Shown piece by piece: positions 6,829 through 15,086 of a DNA stretch of 18,830 bases (positions within the stretch are counted from its first letter, which is position 1; each line of letters opens with the position of its first letter). The notes beneath the pieces are model-generated. The model saw only the letters and a list, made by a program, of their open reading frames with translations, ran no database searches and had not been told where the DNA came from. The stretch comes from an uncultured Collinsella sp. (GTDB lineage Bacteria; Actinomycetota; Coriobacteriia; Coriobacteriales; Coriobacteriaceae), in assembly GCA_958435545.1 (NCBI GenBank), contig CAUBGU010000024.1:1-18830 (forward strand), read 5' to 3'. The translations under genes were made by a program, and so were the position numbers.

Positions 6829-7848
6829 TTACTCGGTATCCTTCATGGGCGGCATGGGCTTCCAGTCGGGATCCTTGATGATCTTGCGGGCATCCTTCAT
6901 GCCGCGGCGCAGCGCCGGAATGCCGGTCTTAAAGCATTTGTCGACCGCGGCCAGGCGAATGAATTCCTTGCAGAAGGTTGCGGCATTGCCCAAGCGGAAC
7001 AGCATGGGGTGGTAGTCACCGTAGATCTGCATATAGCGAGCGAGGAAGCCTCGGTTGCGCATGATGTAGTAGCGGTTGGTGTCGCTCGTGGAGTTGAGCT
7101 GTCGTTTGCCGGCGATGTCCCAGTTAGAGACGGCGCGGGCGCGCTTGAGCACCACGTCGGCAACAACGGCGGCGGGGAAGTGCTGGCTGGCCACGTAGCC
7201 ATAGCAGGCATCGTCGCCGTAGATAAAGAAACGCGCGTCGGGCAGGCCAATCTTGTCGACCACGCGGCGCGAGAACATGCCGCCCTCAAAGCACAGCTGG
7301 TTCATGGCGCGGTAGCCCTCGGGACCCAGATCCCACTTGGCGATGGGGTTAGGGATGCCGAGCGAAAGGATGAGCTGGTACTGCCAAAAGAAAGCGCCGC
7401 CGTCAAAGTCCAGGCGCGAACCCTGGATGACATCGTAGCGGTCGGTCCACTTGGCAAGACGCTCGATGCCTTCGGGGATGACGAGCACGTCGTCGTCCAT
7501 CACCCAGAACCACTGGGCGCCCAGGTCGTAGGCGCATTTGGTGCCGGCGGAGAAGCCGCCCGCACCGCCGCCGTTTTCGAGCTGCGGGGCGTAGATGACA
7601 CGGTCGGTGCCGCCCTGCGCGTCGGGCTGCTCGGTGTCGATGCCCCACAGGTTGGCCAGGCGCTCGTTGAATGCGGCGCACATGGCCTCGGTCTCGCGCG
7701 AATTCTCGTTATCGACAATCACGATGCGCCAGGGCGTTGCCGTGAGCTCGGTCATAGAGTCGAACAAGTTGGCCAGGAGTTCCTGGCGCTTGTACGTAAC
7801 GACGACGATGGCGAGCTTATCGATGGGAGCGGGAAGGGTTGAAGGCAT
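6829..7848 (-). CDS. Family 2 glycosyltransferase, GlfT/rhamnosyltransferase-like
   Basis: 339 residues from ATG at 7848. A GT-A fold nucleotide-sugar transferase: LAIVVVTYKRQELL at 12-25, the glycine-rich ENGGGAGGFSAG, and FWVMDDDV with the metal-binding DDD at 118-120, then FEGGMFSRRVV and FFIYGDDACYGYV as acceptor-side motifs. NGGGAGG with DDD and the D-D-x-C-x-G segment recall actinobacterial galactofuranosyl- and rhamnosyltransferases that build cell-wall glycans; the sugar is not determinable. No membrane segment, so probably a cytoplasmic enzyme. The start was moved downstream from an in-frame ATG at 7983 because family homology begins just after 7848 and AAAGGA lies upstream (11 nt, slightly long). 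It is divergent from the five-gene GT cluster at 8105-15015, probably the same pathway but separately transcribed. Confidence 0.88.
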   Translation of the reverse strand: MPSTLPAPIDKLAIVVVTYKRQELLANLFDSMTELTATPWRIVIVDNENSRETEAMCAAFNERLANLWGIDTEQPDAQGGTDRVIYAPQLENGGGAGGFSAGTKCAYDLGAQWFWVMDDDVLVIPEGIERLAKWTDRYDVIQGSRLDFDGGAFFWQYQLILSLGIPNPIAKWDLGPEGYRAMNQLCFEGGMFSRRVVDKIGLPDARFFIYGDDACYGYVASQHFPAAVVADVVLKRARAVSNWDIAGKRQLNSTSDTNRYYIMRNRGFLARYMQIYGDYHPMLFRLGNAATFCKEFIRLAAVDKCFKTGIPALRRGMKDARKIIKDPDWKPMPPMKDTE

Positions 7849-7923
7849 GGGGCAATATATCCTTTCACGCGCGGCGGGCGAGTGCTGCGCGGAAGCTATC
7901 GAATACGTCCTTGGGACTGTCCT

Positions 7924-7954
7924 ATTGTAAAGGCTCGGCGCACCTTGACGGCAA
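7924..7954 (-). promoter_or_regulatory. Candidate promoter of the minus-strand glycosyltransferase
   Basis: On the minus strand TTGCCG (7954-7949) and TACAAT (7929-7924) are 19 nt apart, about 76 nt before the ATG. The -10 is strong, the spacing long. The rest of 7849-8065 shows nothing else I can support. Confidence 0.33.
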
Positions 7955-8065
7955 GCTTTGAATAAAACGCAGGAACCTGCCATGGGCCCGCCGCATGACG
8001 TGGGGCTGCTTTGCCCGCAAGAGGCTCCATAGATTATATAAACGCCCGCTGGCGCGCTGACCCTT

Positions 8066-8074
8066 TGATACCAT
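8066..8074 (+). promoter_or_regulatory. Candidate extended -10 promoter of the GT cluster
   Basis: TGATACCAT fits TGn-TAnnAT, 30 nt before the TTG start at 8105. A similar extended -10 lies at nearly the same distance before the paralogue at 10330. No good -35 is seen. An alternative is TTGCCC (8011-8016) with TATATA (8035-8040). Confidence 0.38.
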
Positions 8075-8104
8075 GAAACGACAGGTATTTCCTAAGGAGC
8101 ACAT

Positions 8105-9208
8105 TTGTCTACTAACGCCTCTGGCAGCCCTGTTCTGTCGCTGCTTATTCCCATTTACAATGTTCAGCGCTACCTGCGCGAGTGCCTCGATTCCGCCCTG
8201 GCGCAGACGCTCAAGGATATTGAGATCATCTGCATTAACGACGGGTCGACCGATAACTCGCCGGCGATTATCCGCGAGTATATGGAGCGCGATGGGCGCG
8301 TCAAGATGATCGACAAGGCCAACAGCGGCTACGGCGACTCGATGAACCGCGGCCTGGAGATGGCACGCGGCGAGTACGTGGGTATCTTGGAGTCCGATGA
8401 CTTTATGGCGCCCGACGCGCTGGAGAAGCTTGTGTCGGCGGCCGAGGGCTGCAATGCCGACTTTGCGAAGGCGAACTTTGACTTCTACTGGTCCAAGCCC
8501 GAGGAGCGCCGCTCGCTGCACGAGATGTTTAAGCCCAAAGACTGCGGCAAACCGGTGCACCCAAGCGACACGACACAGTTCTTTAAGCAAAAGCCCTCGA
8601 TTTGGTCGGCCGTCTACCGTCGCGATTTTCTTGAGCGCAACGGCATCAAGTTCTTGCCGACCCCGGGTGCCTCTTTCCAGGACACGTCGTTTGCCTTTAA
8701 GGTGATCGCGTGCGCCGACAAGGCCGTTTACCTGCACGATGCCGTACTTTCGTATCGCCAGGACAACGAGAACTCCTCGGTCAATTCTTCGGCCAAGGTC
8801 TTTTGCGTCAATGCCGAATATGCCGAGATCGAGCGCTGGATCCGAGAGGATTACGCTCGCAATCACGCAAGTGATGACGTCGCGCGCATGCTCAAGTTCA
8901 ATCAACTTATTAAGTACGATTCGTACATGTGGAACTACGTGCGCCTGGCGCCTAAGTTCTATAAAGAGTTCCTGGTCCAGATGACCAAGGAGTTCCAGGC
9001 CTCCTTGGACGCAGGAGACTTTTCGCTGGACGACCTTAAGCCGTGGAAGCGCGCGAATCTTGCTGCGATCCTCAAAGACCCTGAAGCTTGGGTGGACGAG
9101 CACCCGCACTTTGCGACGGACGGCGCCCTGGGACGCGCCAAATACTACGCCTCGGTTGGAGGCCCAGGCGTGGTCGCCGCCTTCCTCATCGAATCGCTGA
9201 GGGGGTAG
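8105..9208 (+). CDS. Family 2 glycosyltransferase A (first of duplicated pair)
   Basis: 367 residues, initiated at TTG 8105: AAGGAG sits 5 nt before it and no ATG fits. A GT-A domain of family GT2: SLLIPIYNVQRYLRECLDSAL near the N-terminus, ICINDGSTDNS (nucleotide binding), GYGDSMNRGLEMARGEYV and the metal site ESDDF at about residues 97-101. The second half, with KPSIWSAVYRRDFL, PTPGASFQDTSF and YRQDNENSSVNS, is the acceptor and helical part seen in capsule and cell-wall polysaccharide transferases; the Gln-Asp is a likely catalytic region. No transmembrane segment. It is the first gene of a co-directional run of five, and closely related to the gene at 10330. The donor and acceptor sugars are unknown. 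Confidence 0.93.
   Translation: MSTNASGSPVLSLLIPIYNVQRYLRECLDSALAQTLKDIEIICINDGSTDNSPAIIREYMERDGRVKMIDKANSGYGDSMNRGLEMARGEYVGILESDDFMAPDALEKLVSAAEGCNADFAKANFDFYWSKPEERRSLHEMFKPKDCGKPVHPSDTTQFFKQKPSIWSAVYRRDFLERNGIKFLPTPGASFQDTSFAFKVIACADKAVYLHDAVLSYRQDNENSSVNSSAKVFCVNAEYAEIERWIREDYARNHASDDVARMLKFNQLIKYDSYMWNYVRLAPKFYKEFLVQMTKEFQASLDAGDFSLDDLKPWKRANLAAILKDPEAWVDEHPHFATDGALGRAKYYASVGGPGVVAAFLIESLRG
8312..8364 (+). repeat. 53-bp exact repeat shared by glycosyltransferases A and A' (copy 1)
   Basis: Identical to 10531-10583. It encodes the conserved stretch from Asp-Lys-Ala through GYGDSMNRGLEMA. It is the longest exact match noticed between the two paralogues and could support recombination deleting the gene between them. 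Confidence 0.8.
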
Positions 9209-9214
9209 GTCGAC

Positions 9215-10255
9215 ATGGGAGAGGCTTCGACCCCCAAAGCGACCATCGTCGTTCCCGTATACAACTCGGCACGCTCGATTCAGCGATGCCTCGACTCGCT
9301 GTTGGCACAGTCCGAGCGCTCGATTCAGGTCGTTTGTGTCAATGACGGATCGACTGATGATTCCCTGAGCGTCTTGCATCAAATGGCACAGACCGACGGA
9401 CGTGTGCTGGTGATTGACCAGAAAAACGAGGGTGTCTCGTGCGCTCGAAACGCCGGCATCGATGCCGCCGAGGGCGAGACCGTCTTTTTTGTGGACGCCG
9501 ACGATTACATCGATGCCCAGACGGTCGAGCGCGTGCTGCATGCCATGGAGTCTGCGGATGCCGAGGCCGCCGTTTTTGGCGGCGCCTGTGAACCTGCCGA
9601 TGCTGCCCCCAAACGCGTCCAGCAACTCATGAGCCCCAAAGCTGGTACCTTCGGCGCCCGCGATCCTCAACTGCTGTTCTATTCGAATGCGCAGCCCTAT
9701 GCCTGCCGTGCGGCTTTTTCGCGCGTGCTGCTCAATCGCGAAAGCATTCGCTTCGCCCCCGGCTTGGCTTTGGGCGAGGACGTCGTCTTCCAATTTGCGG
9801 CTTATGCGCTTGCCCGCAGGACCGTCGTCATGCCGGACAAGTTCTACCACTACGTGATGGAGAGCGAATCGGCGACGCACGAGTTCAACAGCGCCGAGGC
9901 GCGCGCCAAAAAGCTTGACGCCCACATGAGGATGCTCGAGGAGGTCTTGGAGGACTGGGCGGCCTACGGTCTTTTGGACCTGTGTCCCGGCGAGCTGATA
10001 ACTTGGTTTTTGGACCTAATTGTGTTCGACCTGGCGCGCTTGGATGCCGATGACTTCCATCGCGTGGCGGCTCGCGTCAACATGGACATCGCGACGTTTT
10101 TGGGAACGAAGTGGGCGGATATGCCCGCTAAGGGCGCCGTTCGCCGTGTTGCCCACAAGCTCGATGCGGCGACCTCGGGTGTTTCGATGGCAGATGCCAC
10201 GCTGTTCTATCTTTCGACTCGTGGTCTCAAAGCCTGCCTGGAGCGCTTTATCTAA
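9215..10255 (+). CDS. Family 2 glycosyltransferase B
   Basis: 346 residues from ATG 9215, six nt after the previous stop, with GGGGGTAGG as ribosome site overlapping the end of gene A; the two are translationally close. GT-A motifs: ATIVVPVYNSARSIQRCLDSLLAQ, VCVNDGSTDDS, NEGVSCARNAGIDAAEG and the metal site FVDADDYI. Downstream LALGEDVVFQFAAYAL is the conserved Gly-Glu-Asp-x-x-Phe acceptor motif, then a helical C-terminal half without membrane segments. Its overall layout (LLF-A-P-A-R, then GEDVVF, then L..H...L..VL.DW...GL..) matches the gene at 11461, so the two appear to be older paralogues. Likely adds one residue in a surface polysaccharide; substrate unknown. Confidence 0.92.
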   Translation: MGEASTPKATIVVPVYNSARSIQRCLDSLLAQSERSIQVVCVNDGSTDDSLSVLHQMAQTDGRVLVIDQKNEGVSCARNAGIDAAEGETVFFVDADDYIDAQTVERVLHAMESADAEAAVFGGACEPADAAPKRVQQLMSPKAGTFGARDPQLLFYSNAQPYACRAAFSRVLLNRESIRFAPGLALGEDVVFQFAAYALARRTVVMPDKFYHYVMESESATHEFNSAEARAKKLDAHMRMLEEVLEDWAAYGLLDLCPGELITWFLDLIVFDLARLDADDFHRVAARVNMDIATFLGTKWADMPAKGAVRRVAHKLDAATSGVSMADATLFYLSTRGLKACLERFI

Positions 10256-10286
10256 TTCCAAGCGCTGCCGCCCGCCGCAACTCGGC

Positions 10287-10295
10287 TGCTAAAAT
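10287..10295 (+). promoter_or_regulatory. Candidate extended -10 promoter before glycosyltransferase A'
   Basis: TGCTAAAAT matches TGn plus a 5-of-6 -10 hexamer (TAAAAT, 10290-10295) 34 nt before the TTG at 10330, in the only sizeable gap (74 nt) inside the GT cluster. No clear -35. It may be an internal promoter copied with gene A. Confidence 0.42.
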
Positions 10296-10329
10296 AACCC
10301 TGTTACACGCTATTCAACAGGAGGTTCTC

Positions 10330-11448
10330 TTGCAGAACTCTGATACCCCTAAAGTTTCGCTGCTTGTCCCCATCTGCAATGTTGAGCGCTACCTGCGCGA
10401 GTGCCTCGATTCCGCCGTGGCGCAGACGCTCAAAGACATCGAGATCATCTGCATCAACGACGGCTCCACCGATAGCTCGCCAGATATCATCCGCGAGTAC
10501 ATGGAGCGCGACCCCCGTGTAAAGATGATTGACAAGGCCAACAGCGGCTACGGCGACTCGATGAACCGCGGCCTGGAGATGGCGCGCGGCGAGTACGTGG
10601 GCATCCTTGAGTCCGACGACTTTATGTTTGAGGATTCGCTCCAAAAGCTGGTTGCCAAGGCCGATGCTGAGCATGCCGATGTGGTAAAGGGCGACTTTTA
10701 TCTGTACTGGTCCACGCCCAGCGAGCGCAGTGAGCTGTTTGGGATCATCGACGAGCATATGACGGGCGCCGCGTATCGCCCCGTCGATCGCCCGGGGATC
10801 TTCTACCGCAAACCTTCCATTTGGTCGGCTATCTATCGACGCGAGTTCCTCAACGACAATCAGATTCGGTTCCTTCCCACGCCGGGCGCCTCGTATCAGG
10901 ACGCAGGCTTTAACTTTAAGGTTTGGGCTTGCGCCGAGCGTGCCGCGTTTATTGCGGACCCCATTTTGTGCTATCGCCAGGATAACGAGAAGAGCTCCGT
11001 TAATTCGCCCAACAAAGTGTTTTGCGTGTGTGACGAATATGCCGAGATGCTGCGCTTTTTGAACGAGCGCCCCGAGCTTAAGGCTCAGCTTCTGGGTATT
11101 TTAATGCGCATGAAGGTCGATACGTACCGCTGGAATGACGAGCGTCTGGTCGACGAGCTGCGCGAGCAGTTTTGGGAGAAGGCTTCACTCGAGCTGAAGG
11201 CCGATTGGGATGCCGGTCGCTTTGACCTGTCGCTGTTTGATCCGCGTGGCGAGACCGACTTGCGCCTGATGGTCAAGTCGCCCCGCGCCTATATCGATTC
11301 GCGCTTTGACTTTAAGAAGCCGGGCAAGCTCAATACGTTTAAGCATTACTTTAAGATTGGCGGCCTGCCGTTGGTCTGGCGCGTGCTGACGTATCAGCGC
11401 ACCTACGGCGACAACCCGCACCCTGATGACGTTCCGGCCGCACAGTAG
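10330..11448 (+). CDS. Family 2 glycosyltransferase A' (paralogue of the gene at 8105)
   Basis: 372 residues starting at TTG 10330, fixed by a perfect AGGAGG 5 nt upstream. Nearly the same N-terminal GT-A domain as gene A: ERYLRECLDSAVAQTLKDI, ICINDGSTDSSPDIIREYMERD, GYGDSMNRGLEMARGEYV and ESDDF. The second half is alike in order (KPSIWSAIYRREFL, PTPGASYQDAGF, YRQDNEKSSVNS, KVFCVCDEYAE) but more diverged, and the last 100 residues differ most, so the donor site is kept and the acceptor side may have changed. DNA identity in the first 250 nt is very high. Preceded by a 74-nt gap with its own candidate promoter, followed after 12 nt by the next GT gene. Confidence 0.93.
   Translation: MQNSDTPKVSLLVPICNVERYLRECLDSAVAQTLKDIEIICINDGSTDSSPDIIREYMERDPRVKMIDKANSGYGDSMNRGLEMARGEYVGILESDDFMFEDSLQKLVAKADAEHADVVKGDFYLYWSTPSERSELFGIIDEHMTGAAYRPVDRPGIFYRKPSIWSAIYRREFLNDNQIRFLPTPGASYQDAGFNFKVWACAERAAFIADPILCYRQDNEKSSVNSPNKVFCVCDEYAEMLRFLNERPELKAQLLGILMRMKVDTYRWNDERLVDELREQFWEKASLELKADWDAGRFDLSLFDPRGETDLRLMVKSPRAYIDSRFDFKKPGKLNTFKHYFKIGGLPLVWRVLTYQRTYGDNPHPDDVPAAQ
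10531..10583 (+). repeat. 53-bp exact repeat shared by glycosyltransferases A and A' (copy 2)
   Basis: Identical to 8312-8364, in direct orientation 2219 bp away, inside the conserved nucleotide-sugar-binding region of the second paralogue. Confidence 0.8.
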
Positions 11449-11460
11449 GAGCACTTGACT

Positions 11461-12528
11461 ATGGCTACCCCCAAGATTTCCGTTGTCGTTCCCATCTATA
11501 AAGTGGAGGAGTGCCTGGCCTGGTGCCTGGACTCCCTGCTTGCGCAGGACATGCCCGATTGGGAAGGCGTGTTAGTCAACGATGGCTCGCCGGACGGTTC
11601 GCGCGATATTGCGGCTGCCTATTGCGAAAAGGACGCGCGCTTTAGGCTGGTTGATAAGGAGAACGGCGGCCTGTCGAGTGCACGTAATGCAGGCATCGCT
11701 GCGTCCACGGCGTCTATCGTCGCGTTTTTGGATTCCGACGACCGCTTTACGCCCGATGCATGCCGCGTGATCGTCGATACCTTTGAGCGCGAGGACTGCG
11801 ACGTTTTGACCTTTGGCGCGAATCCGTATCCGCTGGAGGCGGGGTACCCGTGGCTTAACTATGTGTTGAGCCCGCGCGATGTTTCGTTTGAAGGCTATAG
11901 CTCCGAGCTGCTGTTTAAGGAAGCGTCTCGTCCCTTTGCATGGCGCACCGCCTGCAAGCGTGAGTTTTTGCTCAACAACGGAATTAAGTTCGACGAAACC
12001 GTCAAGTATGGCGAGGACCAGGTCTTCGATTTTGCCGTGTACGGTCGTTCGTGCAAGACCGCGCTTATCTCGAACAAGCTGTATGACTACCGCGTGGCGC
12101 GCAAGGGCTCGCTCATGGACACCATGCGCTATGACGACGAGACGCGCCTGCTGGAGCACGTGAAGATTTACTCCGCGGTGCTGGCTGACTGGCAGCGCGA
12201 CGGTCTCGATGTACAGCACGCCGATGATCTGGCATATTTCCTGTGCGATCTGGTGCTTTACGACGCGCTCAGGTTGCTGGGCTCGGACTGTGGCAAGGTG
12301 TTTGCTGCCGTCGCCGCGGCCCTTGCCGGTTCTGCCGTAGGCAACGATGCCGCGCTCGCGCAATGTGCCCCGTCTGTTGCCGCTATGGTGCGTGCGGCGC
12401 TTACCAGCAAGGCCCCCAATGCCCGTGAGTGCAAAAAGCTCATGTTCGATTACGACGTCTTGAGGTTTGGGCGCCTGGGTGCCTGCAAACGCATGGCAGC
12501 GAACGCCCTGGGAAAGCGAGAAGTGTAG
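11461..12528 (+). CDS. Family 2 glycosyltransferase B' (distant paralogue of the gene at 9215)
   Basis: 355 residues from ATG 11461. An in-frame TTG two codons upstream (11455) lies only 3 nt from the GGAG at 11448-11451, while the ATG lies 9 nt from it, so the ATG is preferred. GT-A motifs: KISVVVPIYKVEECLAWCLDSLLAQ, VLVNDGSPDGS, NGGLSSARNAGIAAS and the metal site FLDSDDRF, then VKYGEDQVFDFAVYG as the GED acceptor motif and a C-terminal helical part. Shares segment order with the gene at 9215. The stop TAG directly abuts the ATG of the next gene, so translation is probably coupled. Role: one linkage in a surface polysaccharide, substrate unknown. Confidence 0.92.
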   Translation: MATPKISVVVPIYKVEECLAWCLDSLLAQDMPDWEGVLVNDGSPDGSRDIAAAYCEKDARFRLVDKENGGLSSARNAGIAASTASIVAFLDSDDRFTPDACRVIVDTFEREDCDVLTFGANPYPLEAGYPWLNYVLSPRDVSFEGYSSELLFKEASRPFAWRTACKREFLLNNGIKFDETVKYGEDQVFDFAVYGRSCKTALISNKLYDYRVARKGSLMDTMRYDDETRLLEHVKIYSAVLADWQRDGLDVQHADDLAYFLCDLVLYDALRLLGSDCGKVFAAVAAALAGSAVGNDAALAQCAPSVAAMVRAALTSKAPNARECKKLMFDYDVLRFGRLGACKRMAANALGKREV

Positions 12529-15015
12529 ATGAGTATCAAGCGTTTGGCACTTTGCCGCAGTCAGGGCCGTCTGTTTGTGCTGCTTCGTTTTGCCGGTCAG
12601 GATGTCGCCGCGCTTATTGAGCGGGAGGGCTCTCAGGCGTTTGCCCATGCGACTACGAGCGGTTCTTGTGTGCCGTCGCTGGTGCTCCCGATCGATCATG
12701 GCCGTGTGCTGGCGCTTTGCCCTTCCGTTTCCGATTACGAGCGCGAGCTCGCTGTCTTGGTGCTTCCGTTTTTGGATGGCTCGTCGATGGATGTTGTTTT
12801 TGCATCCGATGGCCAAAGGCTGGGCTCCATTTGTCTCGATAGCCGCGTGGCCAAGCTGGAATCCAAGATTAACTACAAAGCAAAGCCTGCGCTGTGCGCG
12901 CTTATCCGCGATGCGCAGCGTGGCGAATGCTGCGGTCGCTACGAGATCGATGCCATTCGCTATTTGCCGGCAGACGCCGGCGCGGTGTGGCGCTATGAGG
13001 TTACCTGGGCGGGAGACCCCCAGTGCGCACCTGAGCTCCAGATCTTCGATACGCATATGAATGCCATCGATGTCACTGTGCATGTGTTTGAATCGCAGGT
13101 CGATGTGCAGCAGCGCAACGGTTGCCGCGTCAATAAAACGTTTCCGAGCGTTGAGATGCCTCAGGATATACGAGATTTTGTCGCGATTGTGAGCGATCCC
13201 ACAGAGCAGATCCAGAGCGGGTTTTGCCCCATGGATGGTCGCCTGTACAACGGCATGGTCGACGACAGCTGGAACCGTATGAAGGACGCGCGTGCAGACG
13301 ACGCAGCTTATCGACGTTGGTTTGAGCAGCATCGCGCAAAGCCGGGCGATTTGGCGTGCCAGTGTGTCGCTTCGGTGGCCTTTGCCTATAGACCGCTCGT
13401 GAGCATTGTGGTGCCGTGCTACAAGACTGATCGGGTCTACCTGCGCGAGCTGCTGGACTCGGTGCTAGCCCAGAGCTATGACAACTGGGAACTGCTCCTT
13501 ATGGATGCCTCGCCCGAATGGGACGCGGTTGCCGACCTTGCGGCAGGTGCTCACGACGAGCGCGTTCGTCGCATCGGGCTGCCCGGCAACGGCGGCATTG
13601 TGGTCAACACCAACGCAGGTATCGAGCAAGCGACGGGCGACTACATCGCGTTCCTGGACCATGACGACATTCTGGAGCCGGACGCGTTATTCCAGTATGT
13701 TTCCGCGCTGAATAAGGCGGCCGAGGGCGAGCGCCCCCAGGTCTTGTTCTGCGACGAGGACATGTTTCAGAAAACGGGGGAGTGGGGCCAGCCGGTCTTT
13801 AAGACGCGGCTCAACGTCGATCTGCTCTATAGCCATAACTGCGTGACGCATTTCCTGATGGTGGAGAAGGCGCTCATCGATCACATTGGTATGTCCCCAG
13901 AAGACGTTGCGGGCGCCCAGGATTACGACCTGACGCTCCGCTGCCTTGCAGTCGGCGCGCGCTTTGAGCACGTTGCGCATGTGCTGTATCACTGGCGCGT
14001 GCATCCGGGATCGACCGCCGACGGTTCTGCCGATAGTAAGCCGTATGCTATTGAAGCCGGGCGCCTTGCGCTTCAGCGCCACTTTAACGCGCTGGGCATT
14101 TGCGGAACGGTCGAGGAGACAGAGACGCCGTTTGTCTATCGCATGCGTTATGCGCTGCCGGAGTCTGCGCCGCTGGTGAGTATTGTGATTCCCACCAAGG
14201 ACCACGTTGAAACGCTCGACGCCTGCGTGATGTCGATCGCCCAGAAGGCCACGTATGCCAACTACGAGATCGTCTTGGTGGAGAACAACAGCGAAGTCCC
14301 GGAGACGTTTGCGTATTACGAAACCCTGCCGGAGCGCGTAGCCGCTGCGTCTGGTGGCAAGGGCACAGCACGCGTTGAGTGGTGGCCGGGCGAGTTCAAT
14401 TACTCCCAGATCATCAACTTTGGCGTTAAACATGCCAAGGGCGACTACCTGCTGCTGCTCAACAACGATACCGAGGTCATAAGCCACGACTTCATCGAAG
14501 AGATGATGGGCTACCTGCAACGTCCCGATGCGGGCGTGGTGGGCGCCAAGCTCTACTTTGCCGATCATCTGGTGCAACATGCCGGCATTTTGGTTGGCGT
14601 GCGCGGCGCACTTGCCCATGCCAACCAGGATTTCTCGGCAAAGCGTGAGGGCTATCTTGCCCGTGCCGTGCGTCCGGGTAACTTTAGCGCCGTGACGGGC
14701 GCCTGTCAGATGGTCCGACGCGACGTATTTGAGCGGGTCGGAGGCTACGACGAGGAATTCGCCGTCGGCTTTAACGACGCGGACTTTTGTCTGCGCGTGT
14801 GGGAGGCGGGCTATCGAACCATCTTTACGCCCTATGCCGAGCTGTATCACTACGAGTTCACCTCGCGCGGCAGGGAAGAGGCCAACGAGGAAAAGCTGCG
14901 CCGCTGGAAGCGCGAGCAAGCACTGTTCATGCAGCGCTGGCCTGAGTTCTTCTTGACGGGCGATCCATGGTTGGGGCCGAACTTATCCGCTGAGAGCGAG
15001 TTTGGCGCCTTGTAG
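12529..15015 (+). CDS. Two-domain glycosyltransferase (GT2-GT2) with novel N-terminal domain
   Basis: 828 residues; ATG 12529 directly follows the stop of the previous gene. Residues 1-285 form an N-terminal domain I do not recognise, rich in beta-type alternation, with no membrane segment. The first GT-A domain starts with PLVSIVVPCYKTD (289-301) and has the metal site FLDHDDIL around 375-382, ending in AQDYDLTLRC and YHWRVHPGSTA. The second starts at APLVSIVIPTKD (547-558) and has LLLNNDTEV around 642-650, GAKLYFADHLVQHAG, the acceptor motif AVGFNDADFCLRVWEAGY, and a final RWPEFFLTGDP segment. Such paired-GT proteins are common in O-antigen and rhamnose-rich cell-wall polysaccharide loci and can add two residues in turn; that function is inferred. 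Last gene of the cluster. Confidence 0.92.
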   Translation: MSIKRLALCRSQGRLFVLLRFAGQDVAALIEREGSQAFAHATTSGSCVPSLVLPIDHGRVLALCPSVSDYERELAVLVLPFLDGSSMDVVFASDGQRLGSICLDSRVAKLESKINYKAKPALCALIRDAQRGECCGRYEIDAIRYLPADAGAVWRYEVTWAGDPQCAPELQIFDTHMNAIDVTVHVFESQVDVQQRNGCRVNKTFPSVEMPQDIRDFVAIVSDPTEQIQSGFCPMDGRLYNGMVDDSWNRMKDARADDAAYRRWFEQHRAKPGDLACQCVASVAFAYRPLVSIVVPCYKTDRVYLRELLDSVLAQSYDNWELLLMDASPEWDAVADLAAGAHDERVRRIGLPGNGGIVVNTNAGIEQATGDYIAFLDHDDILEPDALFQYVSALNKAAEGERPQVLFCDEDMFQKTGEWGQPVFKTRLNVDLLYSHNCVTHFLMVEKALIDHIGMSPEDVAGAQDYDLTLRCLAVGARFEHVAHVLYHWRVHPGSTADGSADSKPYAIEAGRLALQRHFNALGICGTVEETETPFVYRMRYALPESAPLVSIVIPTKDHVETLDACVMSIAQKATYANYEIVLVENNSEVPETFAYYETLPERVAAASGGKGTARVEWWPGEFNYSQIINFGVKHAKGDYLLLLNNDTEVISHDFIEEMMGYLQRPDAGVVGAKLYFADHLVQHAGILVGVRGALAHANQDFSAKREGYLARAVRPGNFSAVTGACQMVRRDVFERVGGYDEEFAVGFNDADFCLRVWEAGYRTIFTPYAELYHYEFTSRGREEANEEKLRRWKREQALFMQRWPEFFLTGDPWLGPNLSAESEFGAL

Positions 15016-15020
15016 GTTTT

Positions 15021-15045
15021 CCAAACGATGCGTTGAATCGTTTGG
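15021..15045 (+). terminator. Perfect 9-bp hairpin after the GT cluster (possible terminator)
   Basis: CCAAACGAT (15021-15029) and ATCGTTTGG (15037-15045) pair perfectly around a 7-nt loop, 6 nt after the stop at 15015. There is no T-tract after it, so if it ends transcription it is not a classic intrinsic terminator; it could also protect the 3' end. Confidence 0.45.
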
Positions 15046-15056
15046 TGCATCATGCT

Positions 15057-15086
15057 TTGGCTCTCGTCCCCCCAATCTAGTAGACT
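15057..15086 (+). promoter_or_regulatory. Candidate promoter of ChW gene 1
   Basis: TTGGCT (15057-15062) and TAGACT (15081-15086) are 18 nt apart, with the hexamer ends 32 nt before the ATG. The same arrangement (TTGGCC, TAGACT) precedes ChW gene 2, and the similarity of the two loci begins about at this -35, which supports function. The left arm of the inverted repeat falls between the two hexamers. Confidence 0.42.

Noticed and set aside
7922..9925. 667-codon minus-strand open frame opposite glycosyltransferases A and B
   Set aside because: Antisense shadow: the plus strand encodes two proteins with full GT2 motifs, and the minus-strand product has no recognisable domain and spans a gene boundary.
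11572..13332. 586-codon minus-strand open frame
   Set aside because: Lies opposite clear GT genes and crosses their junction; no domain and no suitable start context.
13687..14919. 410-codon minus-strand open frame
   Set aside because: Shadow of the double glycosyltransferase; composition of a reverse-frame translation, no motif.
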